NCBI GenBank assembly: GCA_013350335.1
Contig: CM023532.1
Location: 91,143,383-91,207,382, forward strand
DNA from: Chimonanthus salicifolius
Taxonomy: Eukaryota; Streptophyta; Magnoliopsida; Laurales; Calycanthaceae
DNA length: 64,000 bases
Direction of reading: 5' to 3'
Shown: positions 43,556 to 56,567 of the stretch, piece by piece
How positions within the stretch are numbered: position 1 is the stretch's first letter
How the letters are laid out: each line of letters opens with the position of its first letter
Notes under the pieces: model-generated
Databases searched by the model: none
The model's input: only the letters and a program-made list of their open reading frames with translations
What the model was told of the DNA's origin: nothing
Translations under genes and position numbers: made by a program

Positions 43556-44214
43556 TGTAACGACCCGCTCTTTCTCACTATAAATCAGAGTATTTTTTTT
43601 AAATAAATAAATAAGTGATAAGAGCGAGTGTCACGACGCGAGTTAAGTCCGGACTTCTAAAATCCGACCTTAACTGGCCAAACCCATGTGAGCATGGACT
43701 AAGTCCATGAGAATGGTTTCTCACATAATAAAGTATAAACATTCGGAATAATACTTAACTAACTACGGATTATAATGGAACCTAAATCTACTCCATTTTA
43801 TTAGATAGCAAAGTACATTGTCATTTTTCCAAAGTTATCTGAACTTAATCAATCAATCCAAACCATACCAAACCATAGCAATAATACTAATTATTACATG
43901 CCCACATCTAGCTAACAAACATGTCCATGTAAACTTAAACAAATATCCATAAATAAGTCCATTCAAAGCCCAAGCTCCTATGCTTGGTTTCCTTTGCAAT
44001 CCTCGACCTTTCCCTTTCCTGTGCCATCTACTGAGGATAGAAATAGGGCGTTAAATCAACGCGCCCAGTATGTGTTTCCGATTAGGGCTACCACAAGGTT
44101 AGTATAAAACATGCATATATCATAATAATACATGATCATCAAAAACTCACAAAAACAATGCTATGTATGTATGCAAATGTAATGAGTCCCACCCATCACA
44201 AATATACATAGCCA

Positions 44215-44350
44215 TCACCAAAGTACCCCAGTGGTCTTTCGGACGCCCCGACAGAGTGTGGCCTCCAGATTCCTCTTGATGAGATTCTCATCATCAAGGT
44301 ACCCCACAGTGGTCTTTCGGACCCCGACGGAGTGTGGCCTCCGGTTACAT
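44215..44350 (-). repeat. CTCCGTCGG-type repeats, family E
   Basis: Two units hold CCCCGACAGAGTGTGGCCTC and CCCCGACGGAGTGTGGCCTC, with CATCAAGGTACCCCA-type spacers. Confidence 0.8.
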
Positions 44351-44657
44351 ACCATCACCCCATGCCATGCATGAGATGTCTATGAATACATGCCATTTGT
44401 AAATAAATCTTAATATTCAAATCCACGATGAAACATAATAGTTTAACACATATATCTCATCAAAATAAAGATAAAATATCAAGTATAAGTGTGGTTACAA
44501 AGAGGTAGGAAACCTATAGAAAGTTACTTAAGTTGTCCCTTCTTCTCAATCCGTCACCATTCACATTGCGTACCGTTCAAGGAGTCCCGATATCTTGTTT
44601 ATATAACAGCAAGTCAAGATACTAAACATTTGATTTCCATTTAACCCAAAACCACCT

Positions 44658-45755
44658 TGTGGGGTTCGGCCATACCCCATGGCCGAACCTCACCCACTTT
44701 GAATTTGTCCTTTCTTTTTTTTATTTAATCACATTAAACCACCTCACACTTCAAACACACTTTGGTAGGGTTCGGCCATACAACATGGCCGAACCTTACC
44801 ATTTTGGTTTTGGACCCCTCTTTCAAGTCTTTGATCAATCCATTCATATTTACAATTTGACTTGTATTTACGGTTTTGCCATTGGTCTAACCAATGTTTA
44901 ATTTGCTAACTACAATCATCCAAAACAAATCTATCTTAGTGGGGTTCGGCCATACACATGGCCGAACCTCACTATCTCAAACTTGGTCCTTTAATCCTCA
45001 TACTTAAGGCTAGTTACTAATCTATTCATGTAATTAACTAGTCCTTAATCTTCCATCATTTTCTTGGTTCCAAAATTACTTAAACCCATCAAATCACTCC
45101 ATGGGGTTCGGCCATTCATATGGCCGAACAATAGGTTCTTTATTTCCATCTATTTACATACTAAAAATCCATTTAAGACATTCATGATTTTCATGATCAA
45201 TACCTCTTTCTATGGGGTTCAGCCATACCCATGGCCGAACCCTATAGATCACCCTTGGTTCTTTTATTCATTAAAGAGATTAGGGTTCGGCCATGCAATG
45301 GCCGAACCATGCTTTACCCATATAGTCATAATTTAGACCCTTTTAAAACATTATAAAACCAACAATAATTTCTAATCATATACTTAAATCCAAATACCCA
45401 TACAAGGGTCCATGGGTTCGGCCACACACATGGCCAAACCCTATGGTTCTCTTGACTCAAACATTCCATCCTTTGTGCGTGGTTCATACCCCATATTTTA
45501 GCCATAATCATAGTATGGTTCAGCCATCCCATGGCCAACCCAAAACATACATCTTATCTCTAATTAAAAGATCTAAAATCTCCATAATATTGCATGGTTT
45601 TTAAGTTTCAAAAACCATCAAAATAACCCAATCTCTTCATGGGGTCCGCCATCCAAAGTGGCCGAACCCTACATCCATGTTTCTACCCTTTTAAACCTCA
45701 TCATCCATAATTTAAACCTTTGGTAGATTCGGCCATATACATAGCCGAACCATGT
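44658..45755 (-). repeat. palindrome array in family E solo LTR
   Basis: Ten or so inverted repeats GGTTCGGCCAT...ATGGCCGAACC lie near 44660, 44767, 44940, 45102, 45217, 45283, 45411, 45516, 45638 and 45727. Loops are short and varied. The copy near 45411 has one altered arm. Confidence 0.9.
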
Positions 45756-46089
45756 CTTAACCACTTTCTTATTTACAAAGACTTAGTAGAGCACTTTCTA
45801 ATTCCGCGACTCCTCCAATTTGTTCTTCACTCCGCTTGTTTCTTTCCTTCCTTAGCCTCTCCTTCTTTTCTTGATCTTTTGGCCGATTGTGAGCTTGATC
45901 AATATAACTCCTCCAAAAATGGTTTGGTCAAGAGGTATAGGTTTGAGAGAGGATCGGCTTGAGTGGAATGTAAACTCTAAGCTCTTTTTCTCTCTTATCT
46001 TTGAGAGTTAATGGCTAAGAGAGAGTGTGAGGGAGAGAGAGCCAAGAGGGATTATCTTCCCTATCTCCACATGAGATAGAATTCTCAAG

Positions 46090-46740
46090 ACTACAACGTG
46101 TATGCCATTTGAAATTTGAATATTTTTAAATGTAAAACTATCTCCATTATCTTTCCATGTGCATCCTTGTTTTGATTTGAAATAAGCCAAAACCACCTCC
46201 AATATCTCTCCATCGCGTGCCTTTGAATTTGAAATAAACCCATCTCCTCTTTGTTTGAATTTGAACATTAAGCCATATCCATCTCCATTATCTCTCCATC
46301 GTGCCTTGCCTTTGTATTTTGAAATAAACCAATATTCCTTCATCTCTCCAACGTGTATCATTATTTGGAATTTGAATTAAACATAACTTCCTCCATCTTA
46401 TTTGTTTGAATTTCAAACATAAAACTGTCCACCCCATTATTTTGAATTTGAATTTTAAACCACCTCATCTCCCTGAGTTTAAATTTTGAAACAAACCAAC
46501 CTCCTCCATCTTCTCCAACGTGTATCATTCATTGCCTTTGAATTTGAATTCCAAATGTAAAGCCATCCAACCCAACTCATTTGGATTTGAAATAAAAATA
46601 AATCCTTCATCTCACTTAAATTTGAAATAAAATAACTCCTTCATCTCATTTGAATTTGAAATAAAAATAACTCCTTCATCTCATTTGAGTTTGAAATAAA
46701 ACCGTCCAACCCATCATTTGAATTTAAATTTAAAATGCAA
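46090..46740 (-). repeat. degenerate TTTGAATTTGAAATAAA repeat
   Basis: Many tandem degenerate units of TTTGAATTTGAAATAAAA with CCTCCATC...CTCCAACGTG interruptions fill the part of the family E LTR upstream of its leader. Confidence 0.7.
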
Positions 46741-46999
46741 CTGTCCAACTCAACTAACTTGGTGGTCAACCAAGTCAACATGACCCATTGGATCCCAATT
46801 GGACATTTTGACCCAATTAACAACTTTGACCCATTGAATACATCTTATCCAATTATTCCAATTGCTACCATATCCACAATCCGTTGGGTCTTAATTGGGC
46901 AATTGACCCAATCCTTTACCCATCTAAGGTCCAATCCAATAATTTCACAATTAATAACAAATTTCATAAATATTAATAATAGAAATTCCAAGTGTTACA

Positions 47000-47004
47000 T
47001 TGGT
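47000..47004 (+). repeat. target-site duplication TTGGT, right copy
   Basis: It matches 43551-43555. Confidence 0.95.
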
Positions 47005-47368
47005 AATATAGGTTGAAAATGATAAACCATGGGATTGGTTTTGGACTTAAAATCTTGTAAATCAAGTGGGACTTGTTTTGATTGATTTTATATTATAAGG
47101 TAACGGGACCTCACTAAGGTGTTTACGATCATGAGCGGTTACCGACAAAAGACGCAAGGACACGTTAGCGGTCTTTGGTAGGATTCCACTCTTTGAAATC
47201 ATGGGTTTATGTACATTGTTTTATCTTGATTTGATGAATTTATAGTGCAAAGGATATGTTTCAAAATGTGAGTTTTAAATGCTATGTTTATATGATAAAA
47301 TAGCATGTATTGTATATGTTTCAAATATGAGTTTTTAAATGCAATGATTTGTATAATTGCATAGCATG
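47005..47368 (+). mobile_element. family D LTR, right part, runs into gap
   Basis: It continues 43555 and matches the solo family D LTR around 8970-9340 (CAAGTGGGACTT, GGTAGGATTCCA, GCTATGTTTAT). Sequence stops at the N run. Confidence 0.85.
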
Positions 47369-47468
47369 NNNNNNNNNNNNNNNNNNNNNNNNNNNNNNNN
47401 NNNNNNNNNNNNNNNNNNNNNNNNNNNNNNNNNNNNNNNNNNNNNNNNNNNNNNNNNNNNNNNNNNNN
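47369..47468. other. assembly gap, 100 N
   Basis: Exactly 100 N bases, a conventional length for a gap of unknown size. Different elements lie on its two sides, so the true join is unknown. Confidence 0.98.
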
Positions 47469-48061
47469 TGGGTAATCAATACCACAATCCTGATGAAGAG
47501 TAAGGTGTTCATATAGGACTATAAAACCAGTCATACCCTTGTCCTATACTGCTGTGCCAATAGTCATTTTGATGGAGCTAAACTAATGGAAATGAGCACA
47601 CAGATTCAGTAAAGAAGAAAGAGCTTAAAGGAAAACGGTCAAGGCCCAAGGTAAGTATCTCTTCTTTGTTTTATTTCAAACATTGTAAAGTGGATTAGAA
47701 CATTGTGTTCGAAGCACTCTAAAAAATAGGTGTAGAGGATTAGACCGATTGGGTTGAACCTCTATAAAAAACTAGGTTGTACTATTTGGGTGTGAGACCC
47801 ATTGATAGTATATTTGGGATAGCCCTAGAGAGGGTGAGCCCAATAGTGGATGTAGGTTCAGGTGAACCGAACCACTATATATCGTTGTGCATGTGTGGTT
47901 TGCATTAATGGTTTGATTCATATGTTTAATCACTTGTACACATGTTTATTCCGCTGCACATATTGTTAAATTTGATAAATTATTTAAAAAGGAACTAAAA
48001 TTGAAAATCGACCTATTCACCCCTCCTCTAGGTCGTGCATACTTCTAGTAACGGAATTTCA
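47469..48061 (+). mobile_element. SIRE 5' LTR, right part
   Basis: It matches 57492-58082 nearly base for base and ends CTAGTAACGGAATTTCA. The first 900 bases or so of this LTR fall in or beyond the gap. Confidence 0.88.
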
Positions 48062-48062
48062 A

Positions 48063-48080
48063 TTGACATCAAGAGCCAGG
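48063..48080 (+). promoter_or_regulatory. primer-binding site of SIRE element
   Basis: TTGACATCAAGAGCCAGG is a decayed form of TGGTATCAGAGCC, one base after the LTR end. Confidence 0.6.
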
Positions 48081-48128
48081 TTACTCTGAGTTGGACTTAA
48101 TCGTCCGAGTTGATCTTATACTAGAATC

Positions 48129-50025
48129 ATGTATAGAGGTGATAGTCACCCTGTTTCCAAACCTCCCTATTTTGACAGCTCTAACTATGCCTCTTGGAAG
48201 GCAAAAATGAAAAGCTTCTTTATATCACTTGATGGAGGCGTATGGGAATCAGTAGTAAGGGGTTGGGAACATCATGTTATGGAAATCTATGAAAAATCAA
48301 CCAAAGATGAAGTAGGAAAATCTGTTCAACTAATCATTGGTACTAAATCTAAGGATTACTTCACCTGGACCGACATGGAAAAAACTCTATATACTGCAAA
48401 CGGAAAGGCTTTAAATGCCATTAATTGTATTGTCTCACCAGATGAGTTCAAGCGTATAATGACATGTGTGACAGCTAAAGATGCTTGGGACATCTTAGAA
48501 AAGACACATGAAGGAACCTCAGTTGTTCAAAGGTCTAAACTTCAAATCCTCCAGTCACAATTTGATAACATACGAATGGAGGAAAATGAAATGTTTATGG
48601 AGTTCTATTCGAAATTAAGTGACATTATTCCATGTGGGCCTTAGGTGTAATAATCCCTGAATCTAAAATTTGTACCAAAATATTAAGAAATCTGCCCAAA
48701 AGTTTTAAGCCCAACGTAGCCACCATTGAAGAATACAGAGATGTGTCTCTAATGAGGGTTGAAGACTTGGTAGGATCCCTTCAAACCTATGAGCTTCACT
48801 TTGATGATGAAAAACCTAAGAAAAAATCAATTACTCTAAAATCTTCTCTAAAAACTAAATTTAAAAGGGATGAAGAATCTGATGACTCACAAAGTGATAC
48901 AAATGAAGAGGTTGCCACTATTGCTAAAAATTTCTTAAAACATTTTAATATGAGGAAAGAGTTAATAAAGAAGACTATAGAGAATTCAATAAAAGTAAAA
49001 CACATTTTTTAAAAGAAAAGTCAAAAGATAGATTTAAAGAAAAATCCAAGCCCAAAGAAACTCAATGTTTTAATTGTGATGGATATGGTCACTTTGCTAA
49101 TGAATGTCCTTCTAAGAAGAGATCTAAAAAGAACGCCATGACCACTATGGTGGAACAAGACACATCACAATCTGAAAGTGAATCCGATGTGTCAACCCAT
49201 GAAGATGTTGTCAAGGCAAAATGTTTCATTGCTTCCATCTCTGATGATCCTCAAAATGCTCCAAATGTTAAAAGTGATAGTGAGGATGATGGCTTACAAG
49301 AAGCTTATAATGCTTTGTTCTTATAAAGCAAAGATTTAGCTAAAAGACTTGCTAAATCTAAAAATGAAAATGTAAAATTGAAAAATCAATTAAAAACTGA
49401 AAAAGAAACATTTGAAAAAGACTTAAAAATTGTTAAAAATGAAAATCTATGTCTTCAAGAAAAGCTAAAATTGGCTCAAGATGAAACTTTAAAACTAAAG
49501 AAAGATGAGTCAAAAATTAGAAGTGAAAAACAAAAACTGGAATTTGACTTAAACCAGTTAAGGAGTTACAAAATAAAATTTGAAGATAAATTTACTCAAG
49601 GGGAAGAAAAACTTGAAAAACTCTTAAGTATTGGAAAACATTTTGGAGATAAAACTGGTCTAGGTTTTGATAAGAAATCTAACTCCAAAACTGTTTTTGT
49701 GAAAGGTGAGTATTCTTTCTCTAAATCTTCTAATGTGACATGCTACTATTCTAAAAAGTTAGGTCACCTACAGTTTGAATGTCCCCTAAGAAAGAAGCAT
49801 CACAAAGAGAAGTTCACTTTTGTCCAACCAAAGGTACATCATAGAAGGGACAATGTCAGGCAAAATTTTGAAAGAAGAGATCAAAATCAGCTCTTAAATC
49901 AAATAGTAACAAATTTACTAAATGAGCTTCTCAAACATAGAACTGACTCAAAGAATTTCAGTTCATCCCTCCACCCATCTTCCTTCAATGCAAAATGGGT
50001 TCAGAAGGTGAGAGGGTGTGTTTAG
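48129..50025 (+). pseudogene. gag: SIRE-type gag, three breaks
   Basis: The start MYRGDSHPVSKPPYFDSSNY and FTWTDMEKTLYTANGKALNA are copia Gag N-terminal sequence. The frame shifts near 48640 into LGVIIPESKICTKILRNLP. A second shift near 49012 leads to the zinc knuckle CFNCDGYGHFANEC (49066-49107, CX2CX4HX4C). A TAA at 49324-49326 interrupts it. Then comes a long charged, heptad-like segment (49330-49640, rich in K, E and L), probably a coiled coil, and a second knuckle-like piece CYYSKKLGHLQFEC with Ser for the second Cys. The final part is basic and ends at 50025. No protease, integrase or reverse transcriptase follows. Confidence 0.88.
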
Positions 50026-50451
50026 GCCCCTTGATGTTTTCAGATCCTCACTGTGCCTAATAGGAAAATGTATTTTTTTGAGGATCTCACAAATTGGTTG
50101 GTGCTGGATCTTTCTTAGTTTCAAATATTGGAATAAATGCTTATTTAAAATTGATGTTTTGTTAAATCTGTTTCTCCATAATATTATTGTGTAGTACCTT
50201 TGTCAATTTATGACAAAAAGGGGGAGAAAAATGGTACTAATGTTGAGGGGGACAAATTTCAAAATCCCACCTAGTTGCCTATGTCTTTTGCAGGAATTTT
50301 TTTTACAAGCATCATTTCAAGGGGAGATAAAGAAAAAGGTGGAGAGAAGTGTTAGTGCAAGAAATTCAAGTCTTGATATGGTCATTGTTTGAGTTGTGTT
50401 TTTTTAAGGACTTGTATTTCATTGTAAAGGGGAAATTGGTGTAATGGGTAG
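50026..50451 (+). other. SIRE 3' non-coding region, left part
   Basis: No pol domain is found. A hairpin plus purine tract lies at 50199-50226 (TTTGTCAATTTATGACAAAA then AGGGGGAG). Pol must have been deleted at about 50026. A family B element interrupts the region at 50452. Confidence 0.7.
50447..50451 (+). repeat. target-site duplication GGTAG, left copy
   Basis: It precedes TGTAATGCCCGCCCC. The same bases are at 56555-56559. Confidence 0.95.
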
Positions 50452-52488
50452 TGTAATGCCCGCCCCTTTTTTTTAAAAAAACTTATTTCCTACACTTTGT
50501 AAATCCATTTAAAAACTATCATTTCCTCCATCATCTTCTATAATTCATAAATGTTTAATTCACCATTTTCATCCTTTAATACCCATTTGAAAATCACATA
50601 CTATACTCCTAATTTTCAAACTTTAGAAAAACATTAACCATTGAGCATCTAAGAGCCCTAACCCCCATAGATCACTAACCATGGGGTTCGGCCACCTTGT
50701 ATGGCCGAACCCTATAGTTCCATGATTTCTTTTAAAATATCATACCTCCATTTGGATTTAAATCATCCATTTACATCACCATTTTCATTCCATCTAAACA
50801 TCACATTCTATACCTTTACATCCTATTTAAAATCACCTATCTTAAATCATTTGCAAACTAATTATCATTAATCATTCTCCACCATTTTAAACCTTCTAAT
50901 CTTAATAAAATCATCAATTATTTAGCATTTAGGAAACCTAACCTTTTTCTCCATATTTTTCCATACTTCCATCATCCATCATTTTATTTGCCACCATGGC
51001 ATGGCCAAACCCTATGGCCCAAAATTTCCTCCAAATTTTTTTTTATACAATCCCATGTTTAAAAATTTAATTACAAACCATCCCTAATCCATTACTTAAT
51101 CCATTCCTCCATCTTATCCATTCATTATCCTACCATTGGATGGATTTTTCAATTCAAAGCCTATGATGGTTTGGCCACCATCCAATCCAATGAAATGGAT
51201 TCCAAAACTTAAAACCCTAAAAATTAAATTTCTTGTTTAGAACATACTTACGATCCGATGACTCCTCCGGTCTTTATTGCTCCCGTTAACTTCCTTGGCC
51301 TCCTTTCTTCTTCCTCTCCTTGTTTGATGGGCTAGATGAGCTTGATCAATGGTGGGACATGTTTGGATCGGCTAAGGTAGATGGGGTTTAGGTTGAGAGA
51401 GAAAGATTATGGGGATGAGGAAGATGTTTCAAGGATCTTGATCTTGGGGTGGCCCAAGACTTATCCTTTCCTTCTCTTGTCTTCTTCTTTCTTCTAAATT
51501 TTCTTCTAAGTTTTTCTTCTCTTTTGATACATGGAGGGACTGTTTTTGTGTGTGAGGAGAGATAGAGTGAAATGAGAGGGATTAGTTTGGAAGGAGATGG
51601 AGGTGCGTGGAGTAACCTAGACTCCACATTAATTTCCCCACCCACCAAGCATGGGCTAGCTTGACTTTGGTGGTGGTGGTTGAGACCCAACCACCAAGCA
51701 TGGCTCCCATGTCCTCTTTGACTTGTTTATGTTGACCCTAATTAATCAACCTAATTAATTAAGTCCTCACTTAGGTTAATTAATTTCCATCCAATTTAAT
51801 TCCATTAAATTATCTATATAATAAACCCACCCATGGTTTACCAAGTCAACCATGTGGACGGCCCCCACCTATACCTACCCCACCAGCCACCTCACTTGAT
51901 GAGGTGGAGGTGGACCCCACTTGTCCATGTTATTTTAATTCCATTGATTTTAACTTAGATAATTTTACAATAATTTTAATCAATTTAATTTACCTTAATC
52001 CACCTTAGTCTTCTTAAATTTATCCATGGTTGACCAAGTCAACCATGATGGTTGGTCCCATTTTTTCCTTGGTCCACACGCCACCTCAATTGGTGAGGTG
52101 GGGGTGGGCCCCATTTGGTCATACCATTTCATTTCATTACTAACTTAGGGGTTTTAATTCCAAATCACCCTTTTTAAATTAATTTGCCCACCATTGGGCC
52201 CACGGCCCAACCGATTATTTTCTACCCCTTTACCTTAGGGTTTCGACCAATTTTGATCCAATGGGTCCCACATGGTGATCGGGCCCACTTTGACTCAAAT
52301 TGACTATCTTTGACCCAATTACTTCTCATTGACCCATTGAATGGATTTCATCCAATTTGTGGCCCAATTGGGCCATTCTTGGACCCTTGTCCCAAAGTTG
52401 ATCCATTTGGCATTTTCATCACATCAAATTCCAAATTAAAATAATTAAATGTCCAATATATATTGTTTCGAAAATTCGGGCTATTACA
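50452..52488 (-). mobile_element. 3' LTR of the deleted family B element
   Basis: 2037 bases, where a full family B LTR would be about 4.7 kb. The missing part lies next to a T/A run at 50467-50480, which joins the LTR tail directly to sequence from the middle. One intact palindrome lies near 50680 and one half-decayed copy near 50993. Confidence 0.85.
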
Positions 52489-52515
52489 ATAGATTCCTCT
52501 TTTGAAATTTTCGTC
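52489..52515 (-). promoter_or_regulatory. polypurine tract, minus strand
   Basis: The minus strand reads TTTCAAAAGAGGAATCTATT before the LTR start, matching 31819-31838. Confidence 0.7.
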
Positions 52516-52550
52516 CCGAAAATTCGAGCGGAGTAGGGGTCCAAAACAAC

Positions 52551-54031
52551 TCATGCGAAGAGCTCCGGGTAAGCGGTTTTCATCTCCGACTCAAGTTCCC
52601 AGGTGGTTTCTTCACTGCCATGTCGTTCCCATACCACCTTGACGAACTGAATGGCCCGGTTCCGTAGCACCCTTTGTTCGCTTCCAATAACTCTGACCGG
52701 CTTCTCCACATATGTCACATCGCTTTGTACATCGATGTCTTGAACATTTATCACATGGGAAGGATCAGGATTGTACTTTCTCAGCATGGACACATGAAAT
52801 ACATCATGTAGAGATGACAGCTGTGGAGGGAGCGCTAATTGATAAGCTACCCCTCCCACCCTCTTCAGTATTGGGAACGACCCCACAAATCTAGGCGACA
52901 GTTTCCCTTTCTTCCCGAATCTCATGTGCCCCTTCCGTGGTGAGACTTTCAGAAATACCAAGTCTCCCACCTCAAACTCGAGGAACCTTCTTCTCTTGTC
53001 GGCATAGTTTTTCTGGCGGCTCTGTGCAGTGAGTAGATGTTGCTGTATCAGCTTCATCTGTGTTGTAGTCTCTGCAACCAAATCCGGCCCAATCAATACA
53101 GGCTCACCGGCCTCTGTCCAACACACTGGCGATCTACACGGTCTACCATACAAGGCCTCAAATGGAGCCATCTAAAGGCTTGCCTGGTAACTGTTATTGT
53201 AAGAGAACTCCACCAGTGGCAAATGATCTTCCCATCCGCCTTTGAAGTCTAGCATGCATGCTCTCAGCATATCCTCTAATGTCTATATCGTTCTTTCTGA
53301 CTGCCCATCAGTCTGTGGGTGAAATGCTGTGCTAGTTAATACGTCGGTCCCCATAGCCGACTGCATGCCCTGCCATACTCGGCCGGTGAATCGTCCATCC
53401 CTGTCGGACACAATAGACCGGGGGATACCATGTAGCCTGATGATCTCTCGGATGTACCGTCGACCCAAAGTCTCTGATGAATCTGTCATTTTGATGGGAA
53501 AAAATGTGCGGACTTGGTCAACTGGTCCACTATGACCCATATCGCATCATTGCCCTTTGATGACCTTGGCAACCCTGTTACAAAGTCCATGGATATGTGT
53601 TCCCATTTCCATTCTGGTACCTGTAAGGGTGTAAGTAGGCCCGGTGGTTTCCGATGTTCTGCCTTAACCTGCTGACAAGTTAAGCAACAAGCGACAAAGG
53701 CTGCCACATGATACATTTTCGTGCTGCCCGGGTGGATAGAGAGTTTGGTTTGATGTGCTTCAATCAGCAACTCTCTTCTGCAATTCTTAGATACGTATGT
53801 CCTGCCTTGGAACATAAGACCTTGTCCGAGTCGTAACTCCCACTCCGGTACAACCTCACCGGTAGACATCTTAGCCCAAATCTCCTCCACCTCTGGATCT
53901 GTCTGTTGCTCCCGTTCAATCTCGGAGACCATGTTGGATCGTACGATCAGATTATATATGGTCCCATGATTATTGAGGTAGAGTTTAAATTCTCTGATGG
54001 TATTCAGTACCTCCCATTCCATCCTGACCAT
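52551..54031 (-). pseudogene. pol: integrase and chromodomain remnant, family B
   Basis: On the minus strand it starts within the RNase H-integrase linker (EWEVLNTIREFKLYL). The zinc domain lost the HYWWHG segment (MYHVAAFVACCLTCQQVK). A frameshift at LTKSAHFFP (about 53490), a stop at SERTI (53283) and a stop just before MAPFEALYG (about 53172) break the core. SDRDGRFTG and FHPQTDGQSER are kept. The last 206 codons (53171-52551) are open and carry LSPRFVGSFPILKRV, DVFHVSMLRKYNPDP and the chromodomain-like FVKVVWERHG and TTWELESEM. It is nearly identical in wording to 30240-31776. Confidence 0.92.
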
Positions 54032-56554
54032 GCATGAGATGTACGTGCATTATGCTATGTAGTTTATAGATAAACCATAATTTTGATATACCATACATAG
54101 CCATATAATGCATGATGTTAAAATATAATCCATATGATTCATAATTTAAAACTCATCATAAGATAAATCATAATCATAAATCCATCATAAGCCAAATCAA
54201 AATAATCTAAAATACCATCACATATCCATCGCTTACAAAAAGGTAGGAATCCTACCGAATACCGTGTAGCGTTCCGTTACGTTTTCCGTTCGATAGTTCG
54301 GTCGCCGATCGCCGATCCCGATACCTTATTACATTTACCGAATTAGTCCATACGTTATCCATGATTAAATTCCTATCTGATCATAACCCTAGATCCATTC
54401 AATGATCCTTTACAAGTTTTTTAAAAATCGGTCCTTAACTTAGCCCATTATCCATTTGGTTAAAACACATACATAAATCCGATTTTGGCCATTTCAAATA
54501 TTACATTGAGCGAGCCTAAAACGCAGCATCTATACGTTTCAATTAATCATTCATAATGCATTCGATTCCATGTCTAATCCACATAGGGTTCGGCCATGTA
54601 CCATGACCAAACCCATGGTTCTTCAAAGTGGCTATAAATTACGGTTTTGCCACTCCTCTTCCATGTACATTTTGAATTCATATTTGACCCATAAAATTGG
54701 GCCCATTTATAATTCCATAACATATCCAAAATTAGCCACCTATTGTTTGATTTTGAAAAACATTTAACCCCATATGTCCTTTCACATTTTGGCCATAAAG
54801 GTGGCCCACAAAGGGATCATGGGTTCGGCCATACAGCATGGCCGAACCCATGGTACCCTATCTTCATTTTCTTGGGTCCATTTTACTCCCTTTAATCCAA
54901 TCTCCAATGAAATTAAAACATCCATTTAAGTCCCCATTTTTCATCTCATTTAAATCATCACTTACATACTCATAAATCCATTTAAATTTGTCATCTCTTT
55001 CCATCATTTTCCATTCTTTTTACCTTCATTAAAAATCACTAACCTTCATTCATTTTGCCACCATGGCCGAACCCTATGGCCCAAAATTTCCTCCAATTTT
55101 TTTTTCTACAATCCCATGTTTAAAAATTTAATTACAAACCATCCCTAATCCATTACTTAATCCATTCCTCCATCTTATCCATTCATTATCCTACCATTGG
55201 ATGGATTTTTCAATTCAAAGCCTATGATGGTTTGGCCACCATCCAATCCAATGAAATGGATTCCAAAACTTAAAACCCTAAAAATTAAATTTCTTGTTTA
55301 GAACATACTTACGATTCGACGACTCCTCCGGTCTTTATCGCTCCCGTCAACTTCCTTGGCCTCCTTTCTTCTTCCTCTCCTTGTTTGATGAGCTAGATGA
55401 GCTTGATCAATGGTGGGACATGTTTGGATCGGCTAAGGTAGATGGGGTTTAGGTTGAGAGAGAAATATTATGGGGATGAGGAAGATGTTTCAAGGATCTT
55501 GATCTTGGGGTGGCCCAAGACTTATCCTTTCCTTCTCTTTTATTTTTCTTTCTTCTAAATTTTCTTCTAAGTTTTTCTTCTCTTTTGATACATGGAGGGA
55601 CGGTTTTTGTGTGTGAGGAGAGATAGAGTGAAATGAGAGGGATTAGTTTGGAAGGAGATGGAGGTGGGTGGAGTAACCTAGACTCCACATTAATTTCCCC
55701 ACCCACCAAGCACGGGCTAGCTTGACTTGGGTGGTGGTGGTTGAGACCCAACCACCAAGCATGGCTCCCATGTCCTCTTTGACTTGTTTATTTTGACCCT
55801 AATTAATCAACCTAATTAATTAAGTTAAGTCCTCACTTAGGTTAATTAATCTCCATCCAATTTAATTCCATTAAATTATCTATCTAATAAATCCACCCAT
55901 GGTTGACCAAGTCAACCATGGTGGACGGCCCCCACCTATACCTACCCCACCCGCCACCTCACTTGATGAGGTGGAGGTGGGCCCCACTTGGCCATGTTAT
56001 TTTAATTCCATTGATTTTAACTTAGATAATTTTACAATAATTTTAATCAATTTAATTTACCTTAATCCACCTTAGTCTTCTTAAATTTATCCATGGTTGA
56101 CCAAGTCAACCATGATGGTTGGTCCCACTTTTTCCTTGGTCCACACGCCACCTCAATTGGTGAGGTGGAGGTGGGCCCCATTTGGTCATACCATTTCATT
56201 TCATTACTAACTTAGGGGTTTTAATTCCAAATCACCCTTTTTAAATTAATTGGCCCACCATTGGGCCCACGGCCCAACCGATTATTTTCTACCCCCTTAC
56301 CTTAGGGTTTCGACCAATTTTGATCCATTGGGTCCCACATGGTGATCGGGCCCACTTTGACTCAAATTGACTATCTTTGACCCAATTACTTCTCATTGAC
56401 CCATTGAATGATTTCATCCAATTTGTGGCCCAATTGGGCCATTCTTAGACCCTTGTCCCAAAGTTGATCCATTTGGCATTTTCATCACATCAAATTCAAA
56501 ATTAAAATAATTAAATGTCCAATATATATTGCCTCGAAAATTCGGGCTATTACA
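54032..56554 (-). mobile_element. 5' LTR of the deleted family B element, end missing
   Basis: It matches 50990-52488 for the outer part and 23700-25885 (inverted) for the inner part. It stops at CATGCATGAGATGTACGTGC, where the tandem repeats and LTR tail would follow. Palindromes lie near 54587 and 54824. Confidence 0.88.
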
Positions 56555-56559
56555 GGTAG
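56555..56559 (+). repeat. target-site duplication GGTAG, right copy
   Basis: It matches 50447-50451. Confidence 0.95.
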
Positions 56560-56567
56560 ATCTTAGT

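Larger units (their letters stand above)
43556..46999 (-). mobile_element. solo gypsy LTR, family E, minus strand
   Basis: On the minus strand it runs from TGTAACACTTGGAATTTC to GAGCGGGTCGTTACA, 3444 bases, flanked by perfect TTGGT. It has no coding sequence. Read on the minus strand it has the shared plan: W-box-like and GGGTCAA motifs, leader, palindrome array, CpG-rich block, CTCCGTCGG-type repeats and a CGTTG...CGCCC block. It inserted in a family D LTR. Confidence 0.95.
50452..56554 (-). mobile_element. deleted family B element, minus strand
   Basis: On the minus strand: LTR start TGTAATAGCCCGAATTTTCG (56554), LTR lost after 54032, integrase-chromodomain remnant (54031-52551), purine tract, second LTR (52488-50452) with a large internal deletion. 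The outer ends are intact and flanked by perfect GGTAG. Primer-binding site, gag, protease and reverse transcriptase are missing. It sits in the 3' non-coding part of a SIRE element. Confidence 0.92.

Noticed and set aside
45720..45962. 80-codon frame as a host gene
   Set aside because: It lies in the leader and hairpin part of the family E solo LTR and has no counterpart in other LTRs.
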